Shown piece by piece: positions 10,985 through 22,637 of a DNA stretch of 64,000 bases (within the stretch, counting starts at the first letter, position 1; every line of letters starts with the position of its first letter). The notes under the pieces are model-generated. The model had not been told where the DNA came from and did no database searches. It worked only from the letters and a program-made list of their open reading frames with translations. Source of the DNA: Isoetes taiwanensis (lineage: Eukaryota; Streptophyta; Lycopodiopsida; Isoetales; Isoetaceae); NCBI GenBank assembly GCA_021234155.1, contig JAJEKV010000065.1:5970807-6034806 (forward strand), in the 5' to 3' direction. The translations under genes and the position numbers were made by a program.

Positions 10985-11372
10985 TTGAGGCGGCTTGCCC
11001 CCTTTGCCCTCCCCCTCCTCCTTTGCTCCTCCCCTTCTAAGCTCTCCCTCCCCTCCCTCCCTCCCTCCTCCCCCCTTCTTCCCCCTCCCTCTCCCTTCTT
11101 CCAGCCTTATCCCTCCCCCTCCTCCTTTTGCCCTTTTGCTCTCCTCTCCCCTCCCCGCCCTTGCCCCTTCTTCCAACTTATCCCCTTCCCTCTTCAACGT
11201 GTGGCCCCTCCTCTTTCTCCTCCCATCCTTCTCCTTATCAAGGTGTGCCCCTCTCCCTCCCCCTCCTCCTTTGCCCTTTTGCTCTCCTCTCCCCTCCCCC
11301 TCCCTACCCCTTCTTCCAACTTATCCTCTTCCCCTCTTCAACGTGTGGCCCCTCTCCCTCCCCTCTTTTTTT
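10985..11372. repeat. Polypyrimidine tract with about 170-bp tandem repeats
   Basis: The plus strand is almost entirely C and T (ccctccccctcctccttt...). A unit containing ttgcccttttgctctcctctcccctcccc, then cccttcttccaacttatcc and cttcaacgtgtggcccctc, appears twice (about 11127-11215 and 11273-11360). Long mirror-like pyrimidine tracts can form triplex (H-) DNA. The Pro/Ser/Leu-rich frames here are artefacts of composition. Confidence 0.8.
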
Positions 11373-11399
11373 TTTTTTGTATGAGTCCCATTTTCAGTC

Positions 11400-12740
11400 C
11401 GAGTCCCAAAATTCGAGATTTGTCCCATTTTAATTAAATACGACTTTATTGCTCATTTCTGCCGTTAAGATCTGTGCTCTTTGGCATCGTCTGCACTTGG
11501 TTATAGTTCAGAACACACAATCTCGGGCAAATCGTGCATGATAGGCAAAATATACGAGACATTTGAAGGACATATTTTGAAGGAAAATGGAAATAAACCT
11601 TAAGAAATCTCTTGGGCAGATAGTCCGAGAATTGTAAGTCGAAGTATTTCTTGGATATGATCCAATCCGGCATGAATGGCAGGGCAGGAAGCGAGAAGTA
11701 AATAAAGTGGTGTTGAAAGTCCCCAGCGTAAGGTAAGTGCTCATTACTCTAAAGAAAAATCTTCAACTTAGAACTTAGCTTGATTTATCATACAGGTGCT
11801 TGAAGCAACAAGCAACGAACCCTGGGGTCCTCATGGAACCCTTATGGCAGACATTGCCCAGGCTACACGAAATTTGGCGGAGCTATTTGAGAATAGCATC
11901 GGATGAGACAGATTCTTCGGCTGGAGAAGTAATTGAAGAGCAAAAGATTGAGAAAAGATGCCCAGAAGGAAAAATCCGCTGCCCAGTCTGATGCTTCCGG
12001 TGAAAATAGAGGATTCTTTGTGCATCAGTCCATGCAGAGGATCGAAAAGGATGAGCAGCACTCCGGCAATAAGCCCGTTTTTTCTTTCTTCGCTGCAGAA
12101 GGGCGATTTGCTGCCTTTTTTTCTTTCTTCGCTGCAGAAGGGCGATTTGTTGCCGCTGGACGAAAACGATTCAGAGAATTTGATGTTGCATGGGGTTCTA
12201 AAAGAGGCCATGAAAAAAGATGGAAGGTAGATTAACTCCAGCGATCAAAGGGGGAAAAGATAGTATTTTTGGGGGAAAACAGAGCATCTCGCAGCAAAAA
12301 TAGGGGATTTCAGTGCAGAAACAGGGGATTTTTGTGCCCAAACAGGTTGAATCCGTCAATCCATTTGCACGGAAGAGCCGGCAAGGCATTACAGAGGCGA
12401 TAGGAGAAGACCATGGGAGAGCTCGGATTGATACGGCAGAAGATGGTGTGTTCTTCATACAGAAGAAGGCCGCATGCCCTGATGGTAAAAAAAATACCAT
12501 AGTCGTTCTTGCTTCGCTATGCTCAACCTGTCGTCTGCTGCTCCAGCTTACATATCTGGTGTCGTTTGATCCTCTTTCGGAAGAAAGAGCACGAGCTGTG
12601 TGGCTATGGCACTGCCAACATATACGGTGGAGATCTCCTCGACCATCTCACCAAAAACGTGGCGGCTCAACAATGATATAGATTGCGGCGGAGAAAAAAT
12701 AGGAGAGAACAAAAAAAAAGAAAAATAAGAAGCCCGATTA
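11400..12740. other. Exon-like fragments and a 39-bp in-frame duplication; no modelled gene
   Basis: A frame at about 11640-11732 reads VEVFLGYDPIRHEWQGRKRE and onward to a canonical donor (agGTAAGT), with an in-frame stop just upstream. A frame at about 11830-11905 reads [20 protein letters not shown]. At 12080-12157 a 39-bp unit encoding FFLSSLQKGDLLP is duplicated. These look like pieces of one or more cellular genes, but the parts do not assemble into a complete model and I do not recognise the product. Confidence 0.35.
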
Positions 12741-12795
12741 TATATGTGTAGATAACATATAAATACATGGAACGTCACATCCCCCCACCACCCCC
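12741..12795 (-). repeat. LTR terminus and polypurine tract of the 12.8-14.1 kb chromovirus fragment
   Basis: On the plus strand the LTR end reads aaatacatggaacgtcaca, matching the end of the right LTR (aaatatgtggaacgttaca at 14951) and of the element M LTRs (ggaacgtcaca). It is followed directly by tccccccaccacccccc, which on the minus strand is a G-rich polypurine tract immediately before TGTGACG, as expected for a 3' LTR. Only about 40 bp of LTR are present here; the rest is probably the copy at 5997-6955. Confidence 0.7.
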
Positions 12796-14085
12796 CCCCC
12801 CTCCTGCCGGGTGAATAGTGTTGTCCTCAGCATTGAGGTAGTGTAGTTTAAGGTAAAGGGAGAATTAGATTATAGAAGAGAACATTTACTGAAGTAGATA
12901 ATACAAAAGGTACATGGATCATATATGATCATCGTCTTGGACCGTAGTTCGTCAAAACAGAGTACTCAACATATATCAACAAAATAGAGGTCCTCATTGG
13001 ACCCCGATGAAACCTACAGGCTCCAATTCATCTGCTACTGGCCTGCAGAATCGCGATGCATTAGTATTTAAAGAATAATTTAGACATTGTGGTTGAAAGG
13101 ACCACCCCCTTTAAATGAAGAAAATTGAAAGAGGGAATCTTAACATGCCTAGGGCTTGTGAATCGTCTCGGCATAAGGAATGGTGTTCCCATAATAGTCG
13201 TAGACGAACGCATCCTATCATGCCTATATGCCCATCCCTTTCTTAGGATGCATCTAGCCCCAACCCCTTGCATGACCTCTACCGGATCTAACACTGAACT
13301 GCTTACCGTCAGAGTTGGAGTTGATGGCATCGTTGATGGTATGACCCTGGCATTGCCTCATAAATTCTGGGTAGTCTTATCCAGATCTACCTTGAGGACC
13401 CATGTAGCATCTTCCGTGGGTGAGTGTTTTCACTTAACGAAATATTGTAGGATTTGGGTCTGATGGGTTTGCGATTGAGAAGAGCCTTTGGAACTATCTC
13501 CAATTTCTCATCTGTCATTTCCAAAGGTGTTGTGAATCTAGTATCTCGTCGACTTTATGAACCTTCAAATGTGTGGGCAAATTTAGCTTATAAGCCTGTG
13601 GCCCTATTCGCTGAAGATCCTGCCCATCGAGGTGCCAGTTTCTTACAATTGCCAATCTTGAGCTTAGCCTGTTTGACCTTAATTTTCAACCAAACAAAAT
13701 CCCCAACCTGGAATTCATGTGGCGTACGATGCTTGTCTGCAACACTCTTTTTCTAGCTTCTGGCAGCTAATAAATACCCACAAGACTTCCTCAACCAACA
13801 CTTGCATATCAGTGAGCAATTGTTGAGACACTTCAACCTTGGAAATAGGGTTGTGCCACGAAACTGGAGTTAGACATTGATAGCCATTATTTATCGTAAA
13901 GGGAGACATTCTCGAAGACTCCAACTTGGTGCTATTATAGGCAAACTCAATCAAATGGATATAGTCTGCCCACTTTGACTGCTTATTCCAAACATAGTTA
14001 TGTAACATATCTTCAATGATGCGGTTGGCGCGTTCTGTCTGTCCATCAGTTTGAGGGTGATATGCCATACTCATGGAGAGCCAAA
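12796..14085 (-). pseudogene. Ty3/gypsy chromovirus pol fragment: integrase C-terminal half and chromodomain
   Basis: On the minus strand the integrase core begins at AYHPQTDGQTERANRIIED (QTERANR holds the catalytic Glu context) and continues through EFAYNSTKLESSRMSPF. The GDFVWLKIKVKQ region and a chromodomain end, EDATWVLKVDLDK (about 13400), follow. The frame is open from 14080 to about 13760 and then broken by frameshifts. Upstream, at 14081, the coding sequence stops abruptly against LTR sequence, so gag, protease, RT and RNase H have been deleted. The sequence is closely related to element M over the same region. Confidence 0.85.
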
Positions 14086-14951
14086 ATCCATAGGTCGGCT
14101 CAACGTGCCTATCAAGCCCAGGACGTCCCACCGGACGGTGCCTGTGCCCCAGGGGGTTTCAGACCCATACCCGGCCCACATGCGTTGATTAACTATAAGC
14201 ATAACACACTGTAGGAGCCCCAGTAGCCACGCTCAACAAGGCTCCACCTCCACTTCACCATTGTGTCCATTATATAGTGCTCAATCTTGGCATAGCATTC
14301 ACAGCTAGGTGGGTTCTTGTGCACATGCCGCATTTATTGGGATTTATGGGGTTCCAAATAGAAACAACTCTACTTCTACTAGCTTTAGGTCACTACCCCC
14401 TTTTAATCCCACAAGCACAACAGGTGCAAAAAAAAGAACTACCATAATACATAAATTCATTCATAACCTCAACTTAAGCAACAAATAAAGATTAACCATA
14501 CGACTAATCATACAAGGGTTAGCTAGAAGCTCAAGCTATCTATACACTAATCAGTATCCTGACTAGAACCATTCTCTTAGGGTCTCCATTTCTCGGGTTT
14601 GAACAAGGTTGAACAAGTTGCTCCTCCTCCACCAATTCCCCCCAAATTGATTTGGGGCAAAAATTGGGATGGAGCCCCAACTTGATTAACCCTAGATTGG
14701 CAAGTCCATTAGGATCAATCGATTTGGCTCAAGTGGCCTTGCATAATTAGCCTAATTAATAATAATTACCTTTTATTTAATAATGTTTTAATTAGCTAAG
14801 CTAGCAAACCTAGCTTAATTAATTAACACAATTTCAGCATAGTTAATTTTAACCCTTTTGGTCTATTTTGTAATGGCTAAAATACCCTTGGTGACTTGGT
14901 GGCGTGTCATGGTATTTGAACGCATAATGTATAAATATGTGGAACGTTACA
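14086..14951 (-). repeat. Chromovirus LTR, right copy
   Basis: Begins abruptly at ccaaaatccataggtcggctc, fused to the integrase fragment, and ends ggaacgttaca. It matches the left copy at about 6064-6955 in the same orientation. For the minus-strand element it is the 5' LTR. The direct junction with integrase shows an internal deletion of most of the element. Confidence 0.75.
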
Positions 14952-15057
14952 AATATGTGCCCTCAACCATGCTGCCCATGAAGCATTCTGGCTTCAACGT
15001 CTCTGTATATAACGCTCTCTCATATATTCCTCTTCCACTCTCATTCATGTTGACAAT

Positions 15058-15308
15058 CAGGATGCCTCGACCATTGCTCGCAACCTAGTCCTACACCGCC
15101 GAGCTAAGCAAATTGACATTAAGTATCATTTTGTCCGCAACATGGTCCTTGATGGTGTTATTGAACTTGTTCCTTGTTCCACAGACCAGATGGTTGCTGA
15201 TATTTTTACCAAAGCTTTAGATCATCTCAAACACAGTCAATGCATTGATCAACTTTGCCTGCAACTCTTCAATGGAAGATCTCATGTGCTCACTGAGTGG
15301 TGGTGTTG
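15058..15308 (+). pseudogene. Ty1/copia RNase H C-terminal fragment
   Basis: The plus strand reads DASTIARNLVLHRRAKQIDI, then KYHFVRNMVLDG and STDQMVADIFTKALDHLKH, the characteristic end of copia pol (R.KHIDI.YHFVR..., ..Q.ADIFTK.L). The frame is open for about 80 codons to a stop at about 15308. The remaining pol is absent upstream and no LTR was identified. The fragment is inactive. Confidence 0.85.
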
Positions 15309-18300
15309 AGATACAAAAATAGAAGGCAATATCAGCGCATATCGTGAAGGTATTCCAGACAACATCATGGAGGACTTCCAGGACCTAATTTCAGCTTGAG
15401 TCATTTTCTCTTTTATGCCTAGATTAGTGTTCACTTTCTGCATAAGTTTAGATTCTTCGTCTGCATCAGTCATTAGTTATAGCAGTTCAGTCTCTTGCAT
15501 CCTTTGGATATTCTGATATATTTGAAGTTTCAATATCAGCATGAACAAAATGAAGAATCACGCCAGCCTAGGATGAACCAACCCATATTTTTGCCCCTTA
15601 CAAACTTTGTAGCAAAATGCACAAAACAACAAGCAAATATATGGCATGCCCTCATAATGAAAATATGACACATAAGTCCCTGTCAAATATCATGCAATAA
15701 CAATCAAGTGGCGTATTTCATAAATTAAATCAATATTCATAGAAAATAAATACCATTCATACATATTTTACATGACCTCAAGATATCCATGGATTCTGAT
15801 GAGGATAGATTCCAATTGCTACTACCAAGTAAGGTTTGGCACATAAGTTCCTGTCAAATATCATGCAATAACAACGGATTTCATACTGCAAATTAGATCA
15901 ATATTCCTAGGAAATAAATTACCGTTCATACATATTTTACATGTAGTACCTCAGATATCCATGGGTTCCGTAAGGGGCTTTTAGAACAGTTTGCAGTAGG
16001 GATTTCAACCTATTTAGGGTCTGATTTTTTATGTAAAAGGGAGCTTGTGAGAGAGGAATTTATGCTATTGTATTTGTATGAACTATGGCTTAACACTAGA
16101 GTCGTCACATGATGAACCAGAAAAGGTGCATTTGCACTGTTTGCTTTAAAATTCATATAAAATCAAAGGTTCAATAATCAGTCAAACCCTTCTTATATGT
16201 TAATATATAGCAGTCACATTGCATGGGAAAAATACCTAAAAATCTATTGGTCCCCATTCACGAGAGTTACACTTAGGTAAACCCAAGGGGTCAAGTCTGT
16301 TTTAAGCTACATGTTTAGATAAAAGTAAAACCTGTCTCGGTAAGATGATTTTTATGATTTTTTTTTTCATTATTTTTGTATTTTTCTACACAAGTTAGAG
16401 AGTAAGACACAAAAACTGCACCTCAATCCGAGGTCCGAGAAGGGAGATAGGGTTGTTTGAACATGACAGGGGTCAAAGCTAGCACTTGTGTTTCGTGAAC
16501 CAATCTTGGTTTCGAGAAAGTGTTCCCAAATCAAATCTCTAACTTTTGTAGGAAAATGAATTTTGACCCAAAATTTTGAATATAAGTATTAGACAACTTG
16601 CTTTATCTAAGAAAAATGTCCATTAGCCTTGATGATGAGGTTTTGATTTTCTTTTATTTTTTCAATTACAAGTGAATGATAACTTATGTCTATATAGGAG
16701 TAAAATGATTCAAAGTCATCCGCAAAAAAATCACATTATGAAAGGTTACCACGATATGGAATCACCCCAAAAACAAACACGTAAAAAAGCCATAGCGTTT
16801 ATTTTCAAGAAATCAAGAAAGGTTAAATTACACGAAACCATTACCGGTCCACCTTCTTTTTAAAATTAAGAACTCCCTCATGTTAATTAGTTTCAATTTC
16901 AATTGCGGGATATAAGCACCTCATGAGCTAATCTATTCATTAAAAATAATCAATGCTCCTGATCTTGAGGTTTAGCATAAACTTTCTAGTGTTCGTTCCA
17001 AGTTATCTGTTAGAGTACGCGTTCCATGAATTTCATAAACCTATGTATTGAATGGTGAACTCAAAACTTGTATTTTTTATCTTCTCAAGTTGTGGAAGCA
17101 ATGGAAAAGAATGAAAAACAAATATAAAAAGCTAGAACTATGAAAAATAAAGATAGACTGCTATGTCTGTTTCCCATAACCCGATTGGGTTCCGTGGACG
17201 TTAAAATTTTCTTCCTTCCTTCCTTCCATTGCTGGTCCACATGGCTTATGATCATTCAAGAAGCCAGAACATCCTCATCTTAATTAGTTGGTTGCTAGAA
17301 TTGCATTATTTAATGGTAAAGTTGAAGCACAAGCAAACTGAACCTATATGAATCTCCACTCACCCTTCCAAAAATTATGTTAGAGAAGGTAGAAAATTGC
17401 CATATCATTGTATAAGTGACAAATGAACAATAAATAAAATTGGTAATCATAATTAGAGAGATTTAATTCTATACCCAATTCGTTAATTGTGGACATAATG
17501 GTCCATGCCCATTTATATTCAAATTTTACATATAGTAGTATGTTATTTTTTAACATCAAATTGAGATCTATGTTGCCAATGAAGCTTGAACCCATAAAAA
17601 TTATAGTCTATCATGAAAGACAAGCTAAAGTTACTATTATTATACCTAAAGTAGGAACTCTTAAGCGACAAACACGTGTACTAAGTTTATGATAGTAAAA
17701 AATAGAAGATTTCATCGTGTGTTTTGTACTAAGGCGATACAAACTATATTTTAAACTTCTATCACATGTTTCATCAATCATGAGTTGAAAAGAATGCTAT
17801 CTTGCTTTAAAATATGGCAAGACTAAGTACAAACCCGAAAATGGTCCATGTCTATTTTAAATCAAATCTTGTACATAATATGTTACTTTAACATGAAATT
17901 CAAGATCTATGTTGCCAAGGAAGGGTGACATTCATAAAAAATTGCCTACCATAAAAGATGAGTTTTTGTATTATTACCTTAGCTAAACTCTAATTTTGTG
18001 TAGTGGCAACCACTTCTAAATGTAAAGAATACATGGTTATTCACCATATTTAAGTTCATAAAATTCTTTATTATGAATGTATAAGTGGAATGAATGGAGT
18101 GCATCATTTATTGCCTTTAGAAAGCTTATATATAAGTTTAGTTAAACCACATTAGTTCTATTTTTTTGTCCCGGATTACAGATCGAATCTTCTTTAGTGA
18201 AAATTGAGATCAACATGACTTATAGACATTTCAAAAAATTATTGGACTATAGCTCTTAGAGTTGACAACTTATGGCCGCAAGTCTTACGTCAAAACTTGT

Positions 18301-19090
18301 TATAGTAAAGGAGAAACAATTCACAACCTCAAACAGCTTTTTGAGCTAAAATGGTTTGACGACTTCATATAATGCCATCTAATAGCAACGAAACATGAAA
18401 ACATGTAAATCAACATGTTTTATCATAAAACGTAAATTATTTTCAATTTTAGAAACGTTTGGACCCCTTTATGCTAGAAAGTTTGAAGAATGCAGTTCTG
18501 GCCTGGCATAAAAACTGCTGAATTCAATGAGGTTTGGGCAATCACCACAACATATTAGTAAATCTATTGGTCGTGAAATTCTCCACGGCCATAAAGAATC
18601 GAGTGAAGATTCCAAAAGTGGTGGTATCTTGTGAAATGGAAATTTCTCTTGTTAGATAGGGTTTAAGTGGCAGAGGGTATGCTGGACCAATTATGGTGGA
18701 TGAACCCAGAATAGTTCCAGTAACAACTCTAGTGTTAATGGAAATCATTCTTATTTGCCCAATTGTGTTGTACATCTATCTTCTTCTTGCATTATAGTCA
18801 CCTCTTGATATCACAATCTATGATGGAATAGTAGTAGGTTGTTTTATGTGATCAATATTCAAAGTCTCACATCCATTCATGATGATGCGTTGATGTACAT
18901 TTCAGAACTTAAGCTATGATGGATATCTTAACCATGGAAGATGTAGATGCTCTTTTTGCGGATACTCCGGTAAGTCTTAGCTACGTAATTGGTCTGGTTG
19001 TCGTGTTTGTGCTATTCTTTTGTGTATGGTAAGAGGCTGAGAGACTTTTAACATATTTTGGTTCTGGTTTCGGGACCATTAATATAGCTA
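15309..19090. other. AT-rich non-coding region with diverged direct repeats
   Basis: No supported gene. Two short phrases recur in a diverged direct duplication: tatcatgcaataacaa... at about 15688 and 15858, and gatctatgttgccaa(t/g)gaag at about 17566 and 17909, each with surrounding similarity over 100 bp or more. The composition is that of old, decayed repeats. Confidence 0.45.
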
Positions 19091-20625
19091 ATGCATTCAT
19101 TGAGAAGTATTAAAGAATTGTGCAAGAGAAAGAAATGTCTAGTTGCTAAAATATCTACAGGTGAAATTTGTCTTAAAAAGCCATCGGCTTATGTGACACC
19201 TATTCCTTTCCTTGAAATGATGATCAAGAAAGTACCTAAACTTGTTAAACCTGCTAGGAAGATGAGAGGAAGTATCAACCAAAGCTTAAAGCAAACCTAG
19301 TCTATCATAGCGCAGAAATTTCAGTCTGTATAAGACTTGAATATCTCAGTTTAGGTTCGTTGTTCCGAACTGAAATTTACAAACACTTAGTAAATGAGTA
19401 AGGTATCAGCCTGTAAACTTTCAGAATTTAGTTCCAAATATTAGTGATGATATCATTAAATATTCTACTAGCTGTTCAGAATTTCGGCATAGTTAAAAGT
19501 GCTTTAGAACCTTGATATATGTATAAAAATCTTGTTGAGGAGCGCAAGAAAAGACAAGAATTGAGAGAGAAACAACAGAGAGAAAGGTCTGAAAGAAGAG
19601 ACCGTAAAGAAAAACAAAAATTAGCAGTTGAAAGATCATCACAGATTTTGCTCGACATCCAGAAAATGTTTACTATGAGTACCTCCCGCCATAGATATCC
19701 CAAATATGGGTTCGAAAAAGATAAATATACAAATCCTATTATGTAGTTTGAAACAATAAGCTCCTTGAATGGGATACCAGTGATGATGTAAGAATAGCCT
19801 TATTCCCTACTACATTGGAGGGGAAAATAGCTAATTGGGTCTATGAGAACATGGACAATGTTAAAACATGGATTGTTCTAAAAGAAAAGTTCTTGGAAGC
19901 ATTCTACACGGTACCCACTACAAGAGAGATCAAGAAGAGTTAAAAAACATACAGATTCAATTTGGTGAGCAACCAAAAGACTTTGCCATTAGAGTTTCGG
20001 AATTAGCAAGCCAATTGAGTCATAAGCCTCATACAGAAGACATAGTTAGCTGATTTGTACAGGGATTTTCTGTACGAATTAAGCAACAACTTGAATTAGA
20101 AGGTTCGTAGACCTTAGATAAGGCAGTCAAGAGGGCTGCTAAGATCATTTCAATTCTAGGTGCCGATAAGGATAAAACAGATTTGGAGAATATGATGCAA
20201 AAGAAAGTAAACCAAGAGGTAAAAGGAGTCAAAGATTCGCAATTTAAAGTGCAAAGCATGGAAGAAAATGTCAAAAGATTGGCCAGTCAAGATAAAAATA
20301 GGACTTATGTGTGGTGTAATAAATGCTCTAAACCAGGGCATTATGCAAATGAGTGTAGAGCATCCATAGGGGAAAAACATTGTCATATGTGTGATAAGGA
20401 CAATCACGAAACCAAAGATTGTTACTTTAATGGAAGAAACAAGGGAAAAATAACTACAGAGGCTTATGTTGTAGTCGCTGAGTCATCAAGGAAAAAAGAA
20501 GTTGCATAAATAGAGTGCTACAAATGTGGCACTAAAGGGCATTATGCAAGAGATTGCAAAGCCCCAATCAGAAAGGAGACTGCGACTAAGAAAGTAAAGT
20601 ACAAGGTGGAAGAAACACAGTAGAA
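19091..20625 (+). pseudogene. Ty3/gypsy gag with three CCHC zinc knuckles
   Basis: A charged coiled-coil segment (19519-19746, EERKKRQELREKQQRERSER) is followed by a retrotransposon gag core (about 19780-20170) with TTLEGKIANWVYENM and TTREI. Three knuckles come next: CNKCSKPGHYANEC, CHMCDKDNHETKDC and, after one stop, CYKCGTKGHYARDC. All three keep the CX2CX4HX4C spacing. The frame is interrupted by several stops and a shift, so it cannot make full Gag. It differs from elements M and P, which have a single degenerate knuckle, so it belongs to another gypsy lineage. Confidence 0.8.
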
Positions 20626-21870
20626 GTAAATGTGATTACAAGAGGTAAAGCTCAAAGCGAAGGAATTCACGTTGAAAGGTCTCATAGAGAATTCAGGTCG
20701 AAAGAAAATAGAAATATATCTTAATGTGGAAGAGGAAAAAGTTGTTTATGAATTTGCTAAAGAGCAAATTCATGAGATACAAGAATTGGATTTATTCTCA
20801 CAAGAAGAAAATGAAGATATGACAGATTTAAGCAAATTAAAAGACCAAGTGAGGGGATATATTGATTTCTACTCCATTAAAATTGATATCTAAATATTTT
20901 CCAGGATTTAAAGAATTCCAAAAAGTTGATCAATGTAATAATGCATCTACAAAAGTTATAAGTGAATGGATACAAGGAGCTTTAGTATCCATACCGATTG
21001 AAATGATAGCCAAATATATACCAAGTATGGGAATAGCTACAACATTATATGGGAAGCAACATGTACTGATTGCTTTTCAAACTGAACCAATGGATAAGCA
21101 CTCTCACATTGACATTGAAAATAAAAGACCAGGTTATACATAAGGTTCCAATTGATGGTGGTGCCGGAGTTAATATTATGGCTAACAGCCTTAGGAAAAA
21201 ACTCAAATTAGGCCGTCTACATGCTGCATCATTCAACATGCGGATGGTTGATCAACGTCAAGTTGAACCCTTAGGCATTGTAATTACAATTGCTACCTTG
21301 AACTTCCAACAGGATTTTGCTATTCTTGATACAAAAATAGGGACACTTGATTATCAAATTTTACTTGGAAGGCCATGGCTTAGAGAAGCCAAAGTTTTAC
21401 ATGATTGGTCAGATAATAAAAGTCAACAAACAAGGCAAATTCACTAAAATTGTTTTGCCTACAGGGAATGTAACAATTTTAATCCGAGCAACCAGTCTTT
21501 TTCGTGATCATCTATGAGGAATTTGACAATGATGAATATATCTATAACGCATTATCCGTGGAATCAATAACCGGCTCTTCAAATTTAGAAATGTGTTACA
21601 TGGTCGAGCCTCAGATCAAACAAGGTGCTGGAACAACACAAAAATTGTTGTTCTAGAATCCGCACAGCACATCAAATGGAGAATAACATTTTGCACTCTT
21701 ATCTTGGCACCCGTAAAACTAAAGCAATCAATTTAGGAACTCAAGCGTAACCACAAGTAGTTCGCCTTGGCATGAATTTACCACCGTGGACTCGTGATAT
21801 AGTTTGTAAAATTACTCCAGCAATACAAGGATGTCTTTGCATGGAGTTATGCATTTAAGAGGCATTGACC
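20626..21870 (+). pseudogene. Ty3/gypsy protease and start of reverse transcriptase, truncated
   Basis: The frame at 21070-21447 contains the aspartic protease active site PIDGGAGVNIM and the later ILLGRPWLREA motif. After a gap with stops, LLQQYKDVFAWSYAF at about 21800 matches the conserved region just before the RT domain. RT motifs themselves are absent, so the element is cut off at about 21870. The order gag, protease, RT fits the gag at 19091-20625. Confidence 0.8.
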
Positions 21871-22637
21871 CGTAGATTTGCCAAATGAGAATATCTTTGG
21901 TACCTCATGCCTTATCCCAGTACGTCTAGTGATAACCAACACACCAAAAGGGCGGATCCTTCATGAGCCCCAACCTTCCAGGCTTTATCTCATACCCCAC
22001 AGACCATATCAATTCCTCACCTTCTCGGAATGCTTGCCCTCAAAAATGTGGAACACATCAATGTTGCCACGAGGATTTGAAGCTTGCAAGCGAAGTCCAC
22101 ATGATTTCTAGTCATGCGCAATAACCACTCTGGCACATCCATGACAACATGGTATTGGAAGAATTGGCAAGGAAAGTACATGTCGGAAGTATGGTAAGTT
22201 TATGTTTATGGATTTAATAGAAAGACTGTGGAGTTGTATTCTTTATGGGGAAATGGGCTTAGGATGGTAAGCATTGCATAAGGGAGAATGTTAGTATTTC
22301 TATTGTTCAATGAAGTTTCTAGATCTACATCACAATGACACAAGGCTTGGGACTTCTTCGACATGTTGGGATTGTGATCATGATCTTCATCACTAAGTTA
22401 GCTACTTTGACATGGTTAGGTTGTATGGGCGACCTCTACAAGGGACAAGAGTATGATCTAGGCACATGTTTAGTAAATACTCTAATGAACATCACACGTC
22501 ATTATCTCAGTCGTTGTATCACAATGACTTGATGTCTTGGTATTTGTTATGTACTTGGATCCTCGGGGGTCGGGCTTCCAGGTTCGGTGGCCTGGGTTGT
22601 TCTGGCATTCTCATGTTCTACGTTCTCTGTATTTGTG
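21871..22637. other. No gene recognised
   Basis: Sequence between the truncated RT and the duplicated segment. Short frames at 21878 and 22335 carry no motif. Confidence 0.35.

Noticed and set aside
10973-11437. Pro/Ser/Leu-rich frames of 100-150 codons
   Set aside because: All three plus frames are open because the DNA is C/T only; no stop codon can arise.
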